DNA of 5,685 nt from an uncultured Selenomonadales bacterium (GCA_946407175.1 CAMJNB010000114.1:1-5685); one strand, 5' to 3'; positions 1 through 5,564 are shown, counted from the first letter of the stretch. Numbers and translations are program-made. The notes: generated by a model from the sequence alone, not told the origin.

Positions 1-648
1 TCGGAAGTCGTAAAGAAACTTTTCGACGAATTCATAAAGACCGAAGAGGATAAAATTGCCAGAAGCGTCAAAAAAGATTCCGGGCGTGATAAGGACGCGA
101 GCGGGACTTTTGTTTTGCATATGCCGCTTGGTATGGAAGATAAAACTGCCGATGAAAAACCTGCCGACGATAAGACGTTTGACTTTGACCTTGACAAACA
201 GCGTACCGGCAAAACCGGCGTCGCATTTGGATTGATACGTTGCAGACGTGGCGGCAAGGATATTAAAATTATCAACAGCAACGTCGACAAGAGCGGCGAA
301 ATGATTTTCCCGTACTATCTCGGTGACGCGGGAAATGACGGCAAAACTTTCACGGTAAAAATCGGGCGGGAAGTCGAGTACGGCAAGTGGACTTACTTCA
401 CTTTTGCCGACGAATCCGAATTTGAACTTTACTACACGTCTGCGCCGCGTTGTCTGAAAGGTGACATGCCCGCCGCGCAGGTTTCAATGATTCATTGCCG
501 CATTGATGAAGATGATGTTAATGACGAAGAAGACGCAGGGATTTATATTCGCAAGGTGTCGCCGAATGAAATTGAATATGCGGTTGGTTACCCTGAGGAT
601 TTTGATAAAGAATTTACCGACAAAATTTATCGGCAAGTTTTAGCTTAG
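1..648 (+). CDS. Unrecognised acidic protein, 3' part (5' end outside window)
   Basis: The frame is open from the first base to a TAG at 646-648, giving 215 visible residues. A TTG at 115 could be read as a start, but the frame is equally coding-like before it and no convincing ribosome binding site precedes it, so I treat the gene as truncated by the window edge. I do not recognise the family. The visible part begins with a charged, probably helical stretch (roughly the first 35 residues), then a Lys/Asp-rich linker (about 43-65). A likely beta-rich globular part follows (about 70-175), with alternating hydrophobic and aromatic runs such as GEMIFPYYLGDAG and KWTYFTFADESEFELYY. The end is very acidic (DEDDVNDEEDAG). 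No signal peptide or membrane segment is visible in this part. Its last Ala codon and stop lie inside a 7-bp repeat array, so the native C-terminus may have been altered. It converges on the kinase gene with a 39-nt gap; a functional link to the kinase is possible but unsupported. Confidence 0.75.
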   Translation, partial: SEVVKKLFDEFIKTEEDKIARSVKKDSGRDKDASGTFVLHMPLGMEDKTADEKPADDKTFDFDLDKQRTGKTGVAFGLIRCRRGGKDIKIINSNVDKSGEMIFPYYLGDAGNDGKTFTVKIGREVEYGKWTYFTFADESEFELYYTSAPRCLKGDMPAAQVSMIHCRIDEDDVNDEEDAGIYIRKVSPNEIEYAVGYPEDFDKEFTDKIYRQVLA

Positions 649-681
649 AGCTTAGAGCTTAGAGCTTTCAGCTTTCAGTTT
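642..681. repeat. AGCT heptad array, one-armed copy
   Basis: Five tandem 7-mers, AGCTTAG three times then AGCTTTC twice, run from 642 to 676 and are followed by AGTTT. The first unit includes the TAG stop of the upstream gene. Bases 663-681 (AGCTTTCAGCTTTCAGTTT) are an exact reverse complement of 4408-4426, in the hairpin element upstream of metN. The match covers two heptads plus flanking non-heptad bases that form the loop side in the other copy. No second inverted arm follows here, so this looks like half of that element. It fills most of the gap between two convergent genes. I see no T-tract directly after a stable stem, so I do not call it a terminator. Confidence 0.85.
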
Positions 682-687
682 ATATTC

Positions 688-1737
688 TTAATTCCTCTCG
701 TAGTCGTCATGGGCGTCGTGAAATTTTTTAAATTCCGCCTCAACCTCTGCAAATTCTTCAGGCGTCAATTTATCAAAATCCTCCGGCGTCACGGAATCCG
801 CAGTATCTTCAAAATCTTTCATAATCCTATCAATGCCCTTTTCCAAAAGATATTCCTGCATTGAATTTTCATCAGTCTTAGAGTAGCTGTCCATAACGGC
901 ATCAAGGTCCTCAAGCTGTTTCTGCAGACGTTCAAACTTTTGGTAAATGTCCAACTCTTCTTCGGCGTCACCTTCCGCAGTTTCGGCAACTTCATCAGTC
1001 GCCGGTAGACCTTCCGTCGCAAAAAATTTCATCTGCGTAAATTTATCTTGCCAACGCCGCCTGTCAAAATCGTCCAATAAATCTTCCGCCGATTGGTAGC
1101 GGTTGCCGGGATCAAAAACGGTACAGCGATTTATAATCGGGTCAAGCCAGCCGTCGTAGTCATTGCCTACAAGCCGCTTAATCGTGACGCCGAGCGAAAA
1201 AATATCACTGCGTGCGTCAGTCTGTCCGAAACCGTACTGCTCCGGCGGCGCATAACCGCGCGTACCGAGAAATTCCGTGTCGGTGGGACTGCCTTCTTTT
1301 TCAATGCGCGAAATGCTGAAATCAATCAGCCTTATAACGTTGTCGCGCGTCAACATGATATTTGAAGGCTTAATGTCGCGGTGAATGATATTCTGCGCGT
1401 GAAGTGCGATAAGACATTCACAGAGCTGGCGTAAAATCTGCGCGGCGGCGTCTTCGTCAAAAGTATTTTCGTACTTCAAAATTTCTGATAAAGTTTGACC
1501 GCTTACATACTCTTCGACAACAAAGAGTTTGTCGTCGTCAACCATTAGCCTAAAAATCTGCGGCACGTAGCGGCAGTTAATATTTTTTAATTTTTGATAA
1601 ATCTCAACGGTATTCATACTGCGCTGTTTTATCACGCAGATTTGCTTGCCGATTTTGTCATATACAAGTTTCACGTCGCCGTATTCACCGGTTTTAATTA
1701 CGTCAATCGGCATATAAAAATTTTCAGGTAAAAACAT
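688..1737 (-). CDS. Soluble Hanks-type Ser/Thr protein kinase
   Basis: This 349-residue eukaryotic-like kinase transfers phosphate from ATP to Ser/Thr of unknown protein targets. The kinase domain spans about residues 10-230. Visible landmarks are a degenerate glycine loop (TGEYGDV, 16-22), the ATP-anchoring Lys37 in VIKQ, the catalytic loop HRDIKPSN (119-126), Asp139 of the metal-binding DFS triplet (Ser replaces the usual Gly), GYAPPEQ (161-167, the APE motif) and DIFSLG (178-183). The essential Lys, catalytic Asp, Asn and metal Asp are all present, so it should be active. The tail (about 240-349) is acidic with a likely coiled coil around 260-285. There is no transmembrane segment and there are no PASTA repeats, unlike the cell-wall-sensing PknB/PrkC kinases, so it is probably cytoplasmic. 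The ATG at 1737 is preceded on its strand by a GGAAAG ribosome binding site. It is divergent from the HTH gene across a 58-bp shared promoter region, suggesting joint control. The signal and substrates are unknown. Confidence 0.93.
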   Translation of the reverse strand: MFLPENFYMPIDVIKTGEYGDVKLVYDKIGKQICVIKQRSMNTVEIYQKLKNINCRYVPQIFRLMVDDDKLFVVEEYVSGQTLSEILKYENTFDEDAAAQILRQLCECLIALHAQNIIHRDIKPSNIMLTRDNVIRLIDFSISRIEKEGSPTDTEFLGTRGYAPPEQYGFGQTDARSDIFSLGVTIKRLVGNDYDGWLDPIINRCTVFDPGNRYQSAEDLLDDFDRRRWQDKFTQMKFFATEGLPATDEVAETAEGDAEEELDIYQKFERLQKQLEDLDAVMDSYSKTDENSMQEYLLEKGIDRIMKDFEDTADSVTPEDFDKLTPEEFAEVEAEFKKFHDAHDDYERN

Positions 1738-1759
1738 ACTTTCACTTTCCTTTCAAACG

Positions 1760-1775
1760 TGATAAAATTTTATCA
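1760..1775. promoter_or_regulatory. Palindromic bidirectional extended -10 promoter / possible operator
   Basis: TGATAAAATTTTATCA is a perfect 16-bp palindrome in the gap between the kinase and HTH genes. Each strand reads TG-A-TAAAAT, an extended -10 element. The plus-strand hexamer is 1763-1768, with a weak -35 TTCACT at 1741-1746 (16-bp spacer). The minus-strand hexamer is 1772-1767, with no good -35. Predicted starts leave short leaders that contain the ribosome binding sites of both genes. The symmetry also suits a dimeric DNA-binding protein, and the neighbouring HTH product is the obvious candidate, though that is inference. Confidence 0.6.
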
Positions 1776-1782
1776 TAAAATT

Positions 1783-1787
1783 GGAGG
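1783..1787 (+). promoter_or_regulatory. Ribosome binding site fixing the HTH gene start
   Basis: GGAGG lies 8 nt before the ATG at 1796. It argues against the in-frame TTG at 1781, which would place the Shine-Dalgarno inside the coding region. Confidence 0.85.
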
Positions 1788-1795
1788 AAAAATCT

Positions 1796-2227
1796 ATGCA
1801 AGAAAAAACTACGGCGGAGCTTTTTAACGCGCTTAAGAGAGACCCTGACGTTGAAGAATTTTTGGCGAATAATCAGCAGGAATTTTCAAAGCCGTTTCAC
1901 GAATACTTGACGCAACTTTTAGCCGATAAGCATTTGACTAAAAAATTTTTGTACACTGAAATGAACTGTGAACCCGCGCATATTTATCATATTTTCAACG
2001 GCACGAAAAAGCCGTCGCGTGAAAGATTGGCGGCAATAGCACGGGCAATGAAGTTGAATTTGGACGAGACGCAATACCTTCTGCGCTACGGCGGATACGG
2101 CATTTTGTATCCGCGAAATCCTTGGGACGCCGTTGTAATTTCGGCTACCGAACATAATCTCACCGTATCTGAAATGAATGAACTTTTAAAGCAGTTGGGC
2201 GAACTGCCGATTTTTAATGAAGAATAA
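1796..2227 (+). CDS. XRE-type helix-turn-helix regulator
   Basis: This is a 143-residue protein, probably a cytoplasmic DNA-binding regulator. After an N-terminal helical region (about 1-33) comes an XRE-like HTH: helix around HEYLTQLLADK (35-45), LTKKFLYTEM (47-56), the putative recognition helix near CEPAHIYHIFNGTKKPS (58-74), then RERLAAIARAMKL (75-87). The C-terminal part, with LLRYGGYGILYPRNPWDAVV (95-114) followed by a helical tail, resembles the tail I recall from a Firmicutes group of small HTH proteins, so I think it belongs to that group; this is memory, not a search. The ATG at 1796 was chosen because of the GGAGG 8 nt upstream. It is divergent from the kinase gene and probably binds their shared palindrome, regulates the kinase, or is its substrate; none of these is shown. 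tsaD follows 56 nt downstream on the same strand with no terminator visible between them. Confidence 0.85.
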   Translation: MQEKTTAELFNALKRDPDVEEFLANNQQEFSKPFHEYLTQLLADKHLTKKFLYTEMNCEPAHIYHIFNGTKKPSRERLAAIARAMKLNLDETQYLLRYGGYGILYPRNPWDAVVISATEHNLTVSEMNELLKQLGELPIFNEE

Positions 2228-2284
2228 TTTTGAACCGAATAAATAGTTTTAAACAGAATAGAAAATTTTGACAGGAATAATTTA
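2228..2284 (+). repeat. Three imperfect 19-bp tandem repeats ahead of tsaD
   Basis: The HTH-tsaD gap is made of three units starting at 2228, 2247 and 2266. Each begins TTTT and carries GAATA at the same offset (2237, 2256, 2275). Units 1 and 2 agree at about 14 of 19 positions; unit 3 is looser. The third unit contains the AGGA ribosome binding site of tsaD (2273-2276) and ends at the first base of its ATG. A possible fourth, off-register GAATAA lies at 2222-2227 and includes the HTH stop. I see no hairpin terminator and no convincing promoter here, so tsaD may be transcribed from the HTH promoter. Confidence 0.5.
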
Positions 2285-3294
2285 TGAAAAGAATTTTAAC
2301 ACTTGGAATTGAAACGAGTTGCGATGAAACGGCGGCGGCGGTATTAAGCGGCGGTCGCGAAATTTTATCAAACGTCATATCGACACAAATACCGGTACAT
2401 CAAAAATTCGGCGGCGTCGTACCTGAAATAGCGTCGCGAAAACATATTGTCAACATAATGCCGGTGATTGACGAGGCGATAAAATCTGCAGGCGTGGAGC
2501 TTGTGGAAATAAATCAAGTTGCCGTGACGTACGGACCCGGACTTGTCGGCGCGTTGCTGGTAGGAGTATCTGCGGCGAAAAGTTTAGCCTTCGCGCTGAA
2601 AATTCCGCTAATCGCAGTCAACCACTTGGAAGGTCATATTTTCGCCAACTTTTTAAGTTCACCGGATTTGGAGCCGCCGTTTTTGGCATTGGTAGTTTCA
2701 GGCGGTCACAGTTCGCTGATAAATATGAAAGGCTACAATGACTTTGAATTAATTGGGCAGACACGTGACGACGCGGCGGGTGAAGCGTTTGACAAAATTG
2801 CGCGTGTCATGGAGTTGCCGTATCCCGGCGGTCCTCAGATTGACAAGCTTGCGAAGGAAGGTAATCCCGACGCGATAGACTTTCCGCGTGCAAAGGTGTC
2901 TGACTTCGACTTCAGTTTCAGCGGATTGAAATCTGCCGTGCTGAATTATTTGAATACGGCGAAGATGAAAGGTGAAGAAATAAATAAAGCCGACGTCGCG
3001 GCAAGTTTTCAAAAGGCGGTTATTGATTCGCTGGTTGAAAAGACGATTGACGCGGCGAAAAAGTTTAAGCTGAAAAAAATCGTGTTGGCAGGCGGCGTTG
3101 CGGCTAATTCGTCGCTTGAAAAAAATCTGCGCGGGCTTTGTGAAAGTCACGGGCTGGAATTTTTTTATCCTACAAAAATTTTATGTACCGACAACGCGGC
3201 AATGATAGCGTGTCGCGGCTATTATCAATCGCTTGTGAAAAATTTTGCGTCGTACGATTTAAACGCGGTACCAAACTTAGCTATTAGCTGTTAG
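2284..3294 (+). CDS. tsaD: tRNA N6-threonylcarbamoyladenosine transferase TsaD
   Basis: TsaD (YgjD/Kae1 family) transfers the threonylcarbamoyl group from threonylcarbamoyl-AMP to A37 of ANN-decoding tRNAs, working in the cytoplasm with TsaB and TsaE. The protein is 336 residues, normal for bacterial TsaD, with an ASKHA fold. Motifs include GIETSCDET (8-16), the metal-binding HLEGH (His114 and His118), VSGGHS (138-143), [10 protein letters not shown] (162-171), GGVAANS (270-276) and CTDNAAM with metal ligand Asp303 (301-307). The ATG is preceded by AGGA 7 nt upstream and matches the family's usual N-terminus. The usual partners tsaB and tsaE are not in this window. The final five residues, LAISC, and the TAG stop are encoded by a TTAGCTN heptad array, so the extreme C-terminus appears rewritten by the repeat. 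All catalytic residues lie well before it, and I expect function to be intact. Confidence 0.97.
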   Translation: MKRILTLGIETSCDETAAAVLSGGREILSNVISTQIPVHQKFGGVVPEIASRKHIVNIMPVIDEAIKSAGVELVEINQVAVTYGPGLVGALLVGVSAAKSLAFALKIPLIAVNHLEGHIFANFLSSPDLEPPFLALVVSGGHSSLINMKGYNDFELIGQTRDDAAGEAFDKIARVMELPYPGGPQIDKLAKEGNPDAIDFPRAKVSDFDFSFSGLKSAVLNYLNTAKMKGEEINKADVAASFQKAVIDSLVEKTIDAAKKFKLKKIVLAGGVAANSSLEKNLRGLCESHGLEFFYPTKILCTDNAAMIACRGYYQSLVKNFASYDLNAVPNLAISC

Positions 3295-3342
3295 CTTTTA
3301 GCCGATATTTTTTTTAGCTAATCGCTAATAGCTAATAGCTAA
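3277..3342. repeat. Inverted TTAGCNN heptad array (hairpin) between convergent genes
   Basis: The left arm 3277-3304 is TTAGCTA, TTAGCTG, TTAGCTT, TTAGCCG. The right arm 3315-3342 holds the complementary units TAGCTAA, TCGCTAA, TAGCTAA, TAGCTAA. The arms are 28 nt each around a 10-nt loop ATATTTTTTT; they pair at 23 positions plus 2 G-U wobbles. The left arm overlaps the last codons and stop of tsaD; a degenerate unit (3343-3349) touches the stop of the polyprenyl synthase gene. It may act as a bidirectional 3'-end structure. A T8 run lies at 3308-3315, in the loop rather than after the stem, so a classical intrinsic terminator is not clear. Confidence 0.85.
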
Positions 3343-3348
3343 CCGCTA

Positions 3349-4320
3349 CTAAGCATTCCGCGTGACAACGAAATCCGCCGCTTGTTCAAGAGCAAGCTGG
3401 ACGGAATTTTTTATTTGCGGCAAACTGATTCGCGCAGATTCAATATGCGCAGTAGCACGAAGGCGGCAATAATTAAAAGCGTCACTCACGCGCACAATTT
3501 TAACGGCTGAATGAATTTCATCACGATCCATAATTCTGCGCGTAATCATTTGGCGTAAAACATCAGCGTCACGGCTGACTTTCAACGTACGAATCACCGG
3601 CAGAGTTATCACGCCGCTTTTTAAGTCACTGCCCAAATTTTTGCCGGTAACTTTTTCATCGCCGAAAAAATCTAAAAGGTCGTCGACAATTTGAAATGCA
3701 AGACCGAGTGAGTTACCGTAAGAGCTTAAGCCGTCAATTTCCTCACGCTGTAAACCGGCAACAATGCCGCCGATTTTACAGCACGCAGATAAAAATATTG
3801 CCGTCTTCAAATTAATTCTCGTGTAATATTCGCTTATAGTCGGCACGTGAAAAAGTGAAATATCCTGCATAATTTCGCCGCGACAAAGATTTTGTACCAA
3901 GTTCGACAAAATAAGTTTTACTTCGTCACCGTAGCCGCCTTCCGCGACAATTTGAAACGCCTTTGCAAAAAGATAATCGCCGATTAAAACGGCAACTTGC
4001 GCGCCGTACTTTGAATTGGCGGTTTCAATGCCGCGACGCTTTTTCGAGTTGTCAAGTATATCATCGTGTACAAGGCTTGCCGTGTGAATAAGTTCCAACG
4101 CTACGGCAAGCGGCATAATTTTTTCCGGCGAAAAGTTTTTTCCGTACTTTGCGCACAATAAAAACAGCATCGGACGCAAACGCTTTCCGCCTTTAATCAG
4201 CGGCGTACAAGATTCTTTTATAAATTCGTCTTCACTGACGGATTGACGCAATCTTTCTTCAAAATGTTGTTTAATCTCCGTTGCAATGCCCGACGCCGTT
4301 AAAATATTCAACCTTATCAC
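3349..4320 (-). CDS. Long-chain polyprenyl diphosphate synthase
   Basis: This trans-type (E) polyprenyl synthase elongates allylic diphosphates with isopentenyl diphosphate, most likely making the side chain of menaquinone or a related quinone. The 323-residue protein shows GGKRLRP (44-50), the first Asp-rich motif DDILD (86-90), Lys172-Thr173, and the second Asp-rich motif in FQIVDDLLDFFGD (209-221, DDLLD 213-217). The residue five before the first Asp motif is Ala81, a small residue, which in this family fits a long product (C30 or more) rather than farnesyl or geranylgeranyl; the exact length cannot be read. The GTG at 4320 has only a weak ribosome binding site. A TTG at 4311 (320 residues) has AGGTG 6 nt upstream, the same spacing as metN, and is an equally good start. 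A strong sigma-70-type promoter lies just upstream. It converges on tsaD and diverges from metN. heptaprenyl/octaprenyl synthase (hepT or ispB) would be the usual names. Confidence 0.93.
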   Translation of the reverse strand: MIRLNILTASGIATEIKQHFEERLRQSVSEDEFIKESCTPLIKGGKRLRPMLFLLCAKYGKNFSPEKIMPLAVALELIHTASLVHDDILDNSKKRRGIETANSKYGAQVAVLIGDYLFAKAFQIVAEGGYGDEVKLILSNLVQNLCRGEIMQDISLFHVPTISEYYTRINLKTAIFLSACCKIGGIVAGLQREEIDGLSSYGNSLGLAFQIVDDLLDFFGDEKVTGKNLGSDLKSGVITLPVIRTLKVSRDADVLRQMITRRIMDRDEIHSAVKIVRVSDAFNYCRLRATAHIESARISLPQIKNSVQLALEQAADFVVTRNA

Positions 4321-4342
4321 CTGTCTTTATGAAATTAAAAAA

Positions 4343-4371
4343 ATTTTATCACAGCGGCTTATTTATGTCAA
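4343..4371 (-). promoter_or_regulatory. Sigma-70/sigma-A promoter of the polyprenyl synthase gene
   Basis: On the minus strand, a consensus -35 TTGACA (4371-4366) is followed by a 17-bp spacer and -10 TAAAAT (4348-4343) with an upstream TG (extended -10, TGATAAAAT). The predicted transcription start is near 4336, giving a leader of about 16 nt to the GTG or 25 nt to the alternative TTG. Confidence 0.75.
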
Positions 4372-4376
4372 AAGAG

Positions 4377-4440
4377 AGCTTGAAGCTTATAGCTTGGAGC
4401 TTACAGGAAACTGAAAGCTGAAAGCTGACAGCTTAAAGCT
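4377..4440. repeat. Inverted AGCT heptad array: 30-nt-arm hairpin with GAAA loop
   Basis: The left arm 4377-4406 is AGCTTGA, AGCTTAT, AGCTTGG, AGCTTAC, AG. The right arm 4411-4440 is CT, GAAAGCT, GAAAGCT, GACAGCT, TAAAGCT. The loop is GAAA (4407-4410), closed by a G-C pair. Of 30 facing positions 23 are Watson-Crick, one is a G-U wobble and six are mismatches; every AGCT core pairs and the mismatches sit in the variable heptad positions. The element lies between the two divergent promoters and its right arm covers the region where a metN -35 box would be. Bases 4408-4426 match 663-681 exactly in inverted orientation. Confidence 0.88.
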
Positions 4441-4448
4441 AAAAACTA

Positions 4449-4457
4449 TGTTATAAT
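4449..4457 (+). promoter_or_regulatory. Extended -10 promoter of metN
   Basis: TGTTATAAT is a perfect extended -10 (TG-n-TATAAT, hexamer 4452-4457). At a 17-bp spacing the -35 position (4429-4434, CAGCTT) is poor. A near-consensus CTGACA at 4425-4430 is 21 bp away, which is too far. The predicted start is near 4464, leaving a leader of about 40 nt, too short for a SAM riboswitch. Confidence 0.65.
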
Positions 4458-4491
4458 GTACGCAAAATTTTTAGCAGTCAAAAATCTATTT

Positions 4492-4496
4492 AGGTG
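4492..4496 (+). promoter_or_regulatory. Ribosome binding site fixing the metN start
   Basis: AGGTG lies 6 nt before the ATG at 4503. The in-frame GTG at 4494 is part of this Shine-Dalgarno and is therefore unlikely to be the start codon. Confidence 0.8.
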
Positions 4497-4502
4497 AACG
4501 TA

Positions 4503-5564
4503 ATGATAAAATTTTCGCAGATTGAAAAAATTTATGACACACCGTCCGGCAAAATTCATGCGCTGAAAGGCATCAACTTGGAAATTGCAAAGGGCGAAAT
4601 TTACGGCATAATCGGCTTAAGCGGCGCCGGCAAATCTACGCTGGTACGCTGTATAAATATGCTTGAGCGTCCCACTGCCGGCACTGTCATTGTTGACGGT
4701 CAAGACATGATGAAACTTTCGGAAAGTGAACTGCGCGAAGCGCGAAAAAATATCGGTATGATTTTTCAGCACTTCAACCTTTTGAGTTCAGCGACGGTTT
4801 ACGACAACATTGCCTTTCCGCTGACTTTATCTAAGACTCCTAAAGATGAAATTGCAAAGAAAGTTGAGCCGCTATTGGAATTAGTAGGCTTGAAGGATAA
4901 AGCTAAACAATACCCCGCGCAGTTAAGCGGCGGACAAAAACAGCGCGTAGGCATTGCCCGTGCGCTTGCGTCAGACCCGAAAATTTTACTCTGCGACGAG
5001 GCAACTTCCGCGCTTGACCCGCAGACTACAAAATCAATCTTAGCGCTGATTAAAGACATTAACAAAAAATTTTCTCTAACCGTCGTCGTCATAACTCACG
5101 AAATGCAGGTTATAAAAGAAATTTGCGACAAGGTAGCGGTAATTTCAAACGGCGTCATTGCGGAAAAAGGTTCCGTGCTTGACGTGTTCACAAATCCGCA
5201 ACACGAAATTACAAAGGAATTTATCAGCGTGCTTTTGTCAAACGATTTACCGGCGGCATTTCGCGGCAGTGAGATTTCTGCAGAAAAAGTTGAAGACTCA
5301 ATTTTACTTGTACGCCTGATTTTTTTGGGTGAACGCGCAGATGACCCCGTGCTTGCCGAAATGATTAGAAGTTGTCCCGGCGTTGAATGTACCATGCTTT
5401 TCGGCAACTTGGACGAAATTCGCGGCGTACCTTTCGGACGTTTTATCGTCGGCTTAGACGGCAGTGAAGATGATATTCAAAAGGCGCTGAATTTTTTGAG
5501 CGGCAAGCATGTCCGCGTGGAGGTTATAGGTTATGTCAGAAGAAATAATTTCGCTGTTGACTAA
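4503..5564 (+). CDS. metN: Methionine ABC importer ATP-binding protein MetN
   Basis: MetN is the cytoplasmic ATPase that powers import of methionine, working as a dimer with the MetI permease and the MetQ binding lipoprotein. The 353-residue length is normal. Walker A is GLSGAGKST (38-46), the Q-loop Gln is 89 (IFQHFNLL), the signature is LSGGQKQR (141-148), Walker B is ILLCDE (161-166), the D-loop is SALD (169-172) and the switch His is 199. About residues 266-345 form a C-terminal NIL (ACT-like) domain, in this family the site where methionine binds and inhibits transport (known for E. coli MetN). The ATG at 4503 was chosen over the GTG at 4494 because AGGTG lies 6 nt before it and because it gives the usual MetN N-terminus. 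metI starts inside its 3' end with a 32-nt overlap in another frame, so the two are translated from one message. Control seems to come from an extended -10 promoter with a heptad hairpin directly upstream. Confidence 0.95.
   Translation: MIKFSQIEKIYDTPSGKIHALKGINLEIAKGEIYGIIGLSGAGKSTLVRCINMLERPTAGTVIVDGQDMMKLSESELREARKNIGMIFQHFNLLSSATVYDNIAFPLTLSKTPKDEIAKKVEPLLELVGLKDKAKQYPAQLSGGQKQRVGIARALASDPKILLCDEATSALDPQTTKSILALIKDINKKFSLTVVVITHEMQVIKEICDKVAVISNGVIAEKGSVLDVFTNPQHEITKEFISVLLSNDLPAAFRGSEISAEKVEDSILLVRLIFLGERADDPVLAEMIRSCPGVECTMLFGNLDEIRGVPFGRFIVGLDGSEDDIQKALNFLSGKHVRVEVIGYVRRNNFAVD
5519..5523 (+). promoter_or_regulatory. Ribosome binding site of metI inside metN
   Basis: GGAGG lies 9 nt before the metI ATG at 5533, within the metN coding sequence. 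It supports the overlapping start. Confidence 0.75.

Noticed and set aside
115..117. TTG as the start of the first gene
   Set aside because: The same frame is open and coding-like back to base 1 and no good ribosome binding site precedes the TTG, so the gene most likely begins outside the window.
354..390. Possible FHA domain (IGR motif) in the first gene, which would have linked it to the kinase
   Set aside because: Only the IGR tripeptide is present; the following conserved Ser-Arg-His and Asn-Gly positions of FHA domains are absent.
1093..1365. Plus-strand 90-codon open frame inside the kinase gene
   Set aside because: It is antisense to the conserved kinase core (including the HRD and APE motifs) and has no recognisable product; a shadow of the real gene.
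2268..2273. TTGACA as a -35 box for tsaD
   Set aside because: It lies only 10 nt before the tsaD ATG, so any matching -10 would fall inside the gene, and none is seen; it overlaps the ribosome binding site instead.
2749..3150. Minus-strand 133-codon open frame inside tsaD
   Set aside because: It overlaps conserved TsaD motifs in antisense and its sequence is rich in Arg and Phe as expected of a reverse-frame shadow.
3277..3342. CRISPR array or classical intrinsic terminator
   Set aside because: The units are 7 bp with no spacers, so it is not CRISPR. The T8 run is in the loop and not after the stem, so a standard terminator is not supported, though a 3'-end role remains possible.
4321..4502. 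SAM riboswitch or T-box ahead of metN
   Set aside because: The only strong structure is the heptad hairpin, which lies upstream of the -10 box; no kink-turn, T-box sequence or terminator/antiterminator arrangement is visible.
4799..5407. Two minus-strand open frames inside metN
   Set aside because: They are antisense to the MetN signature, Walker B and NIL regions and show no family features.
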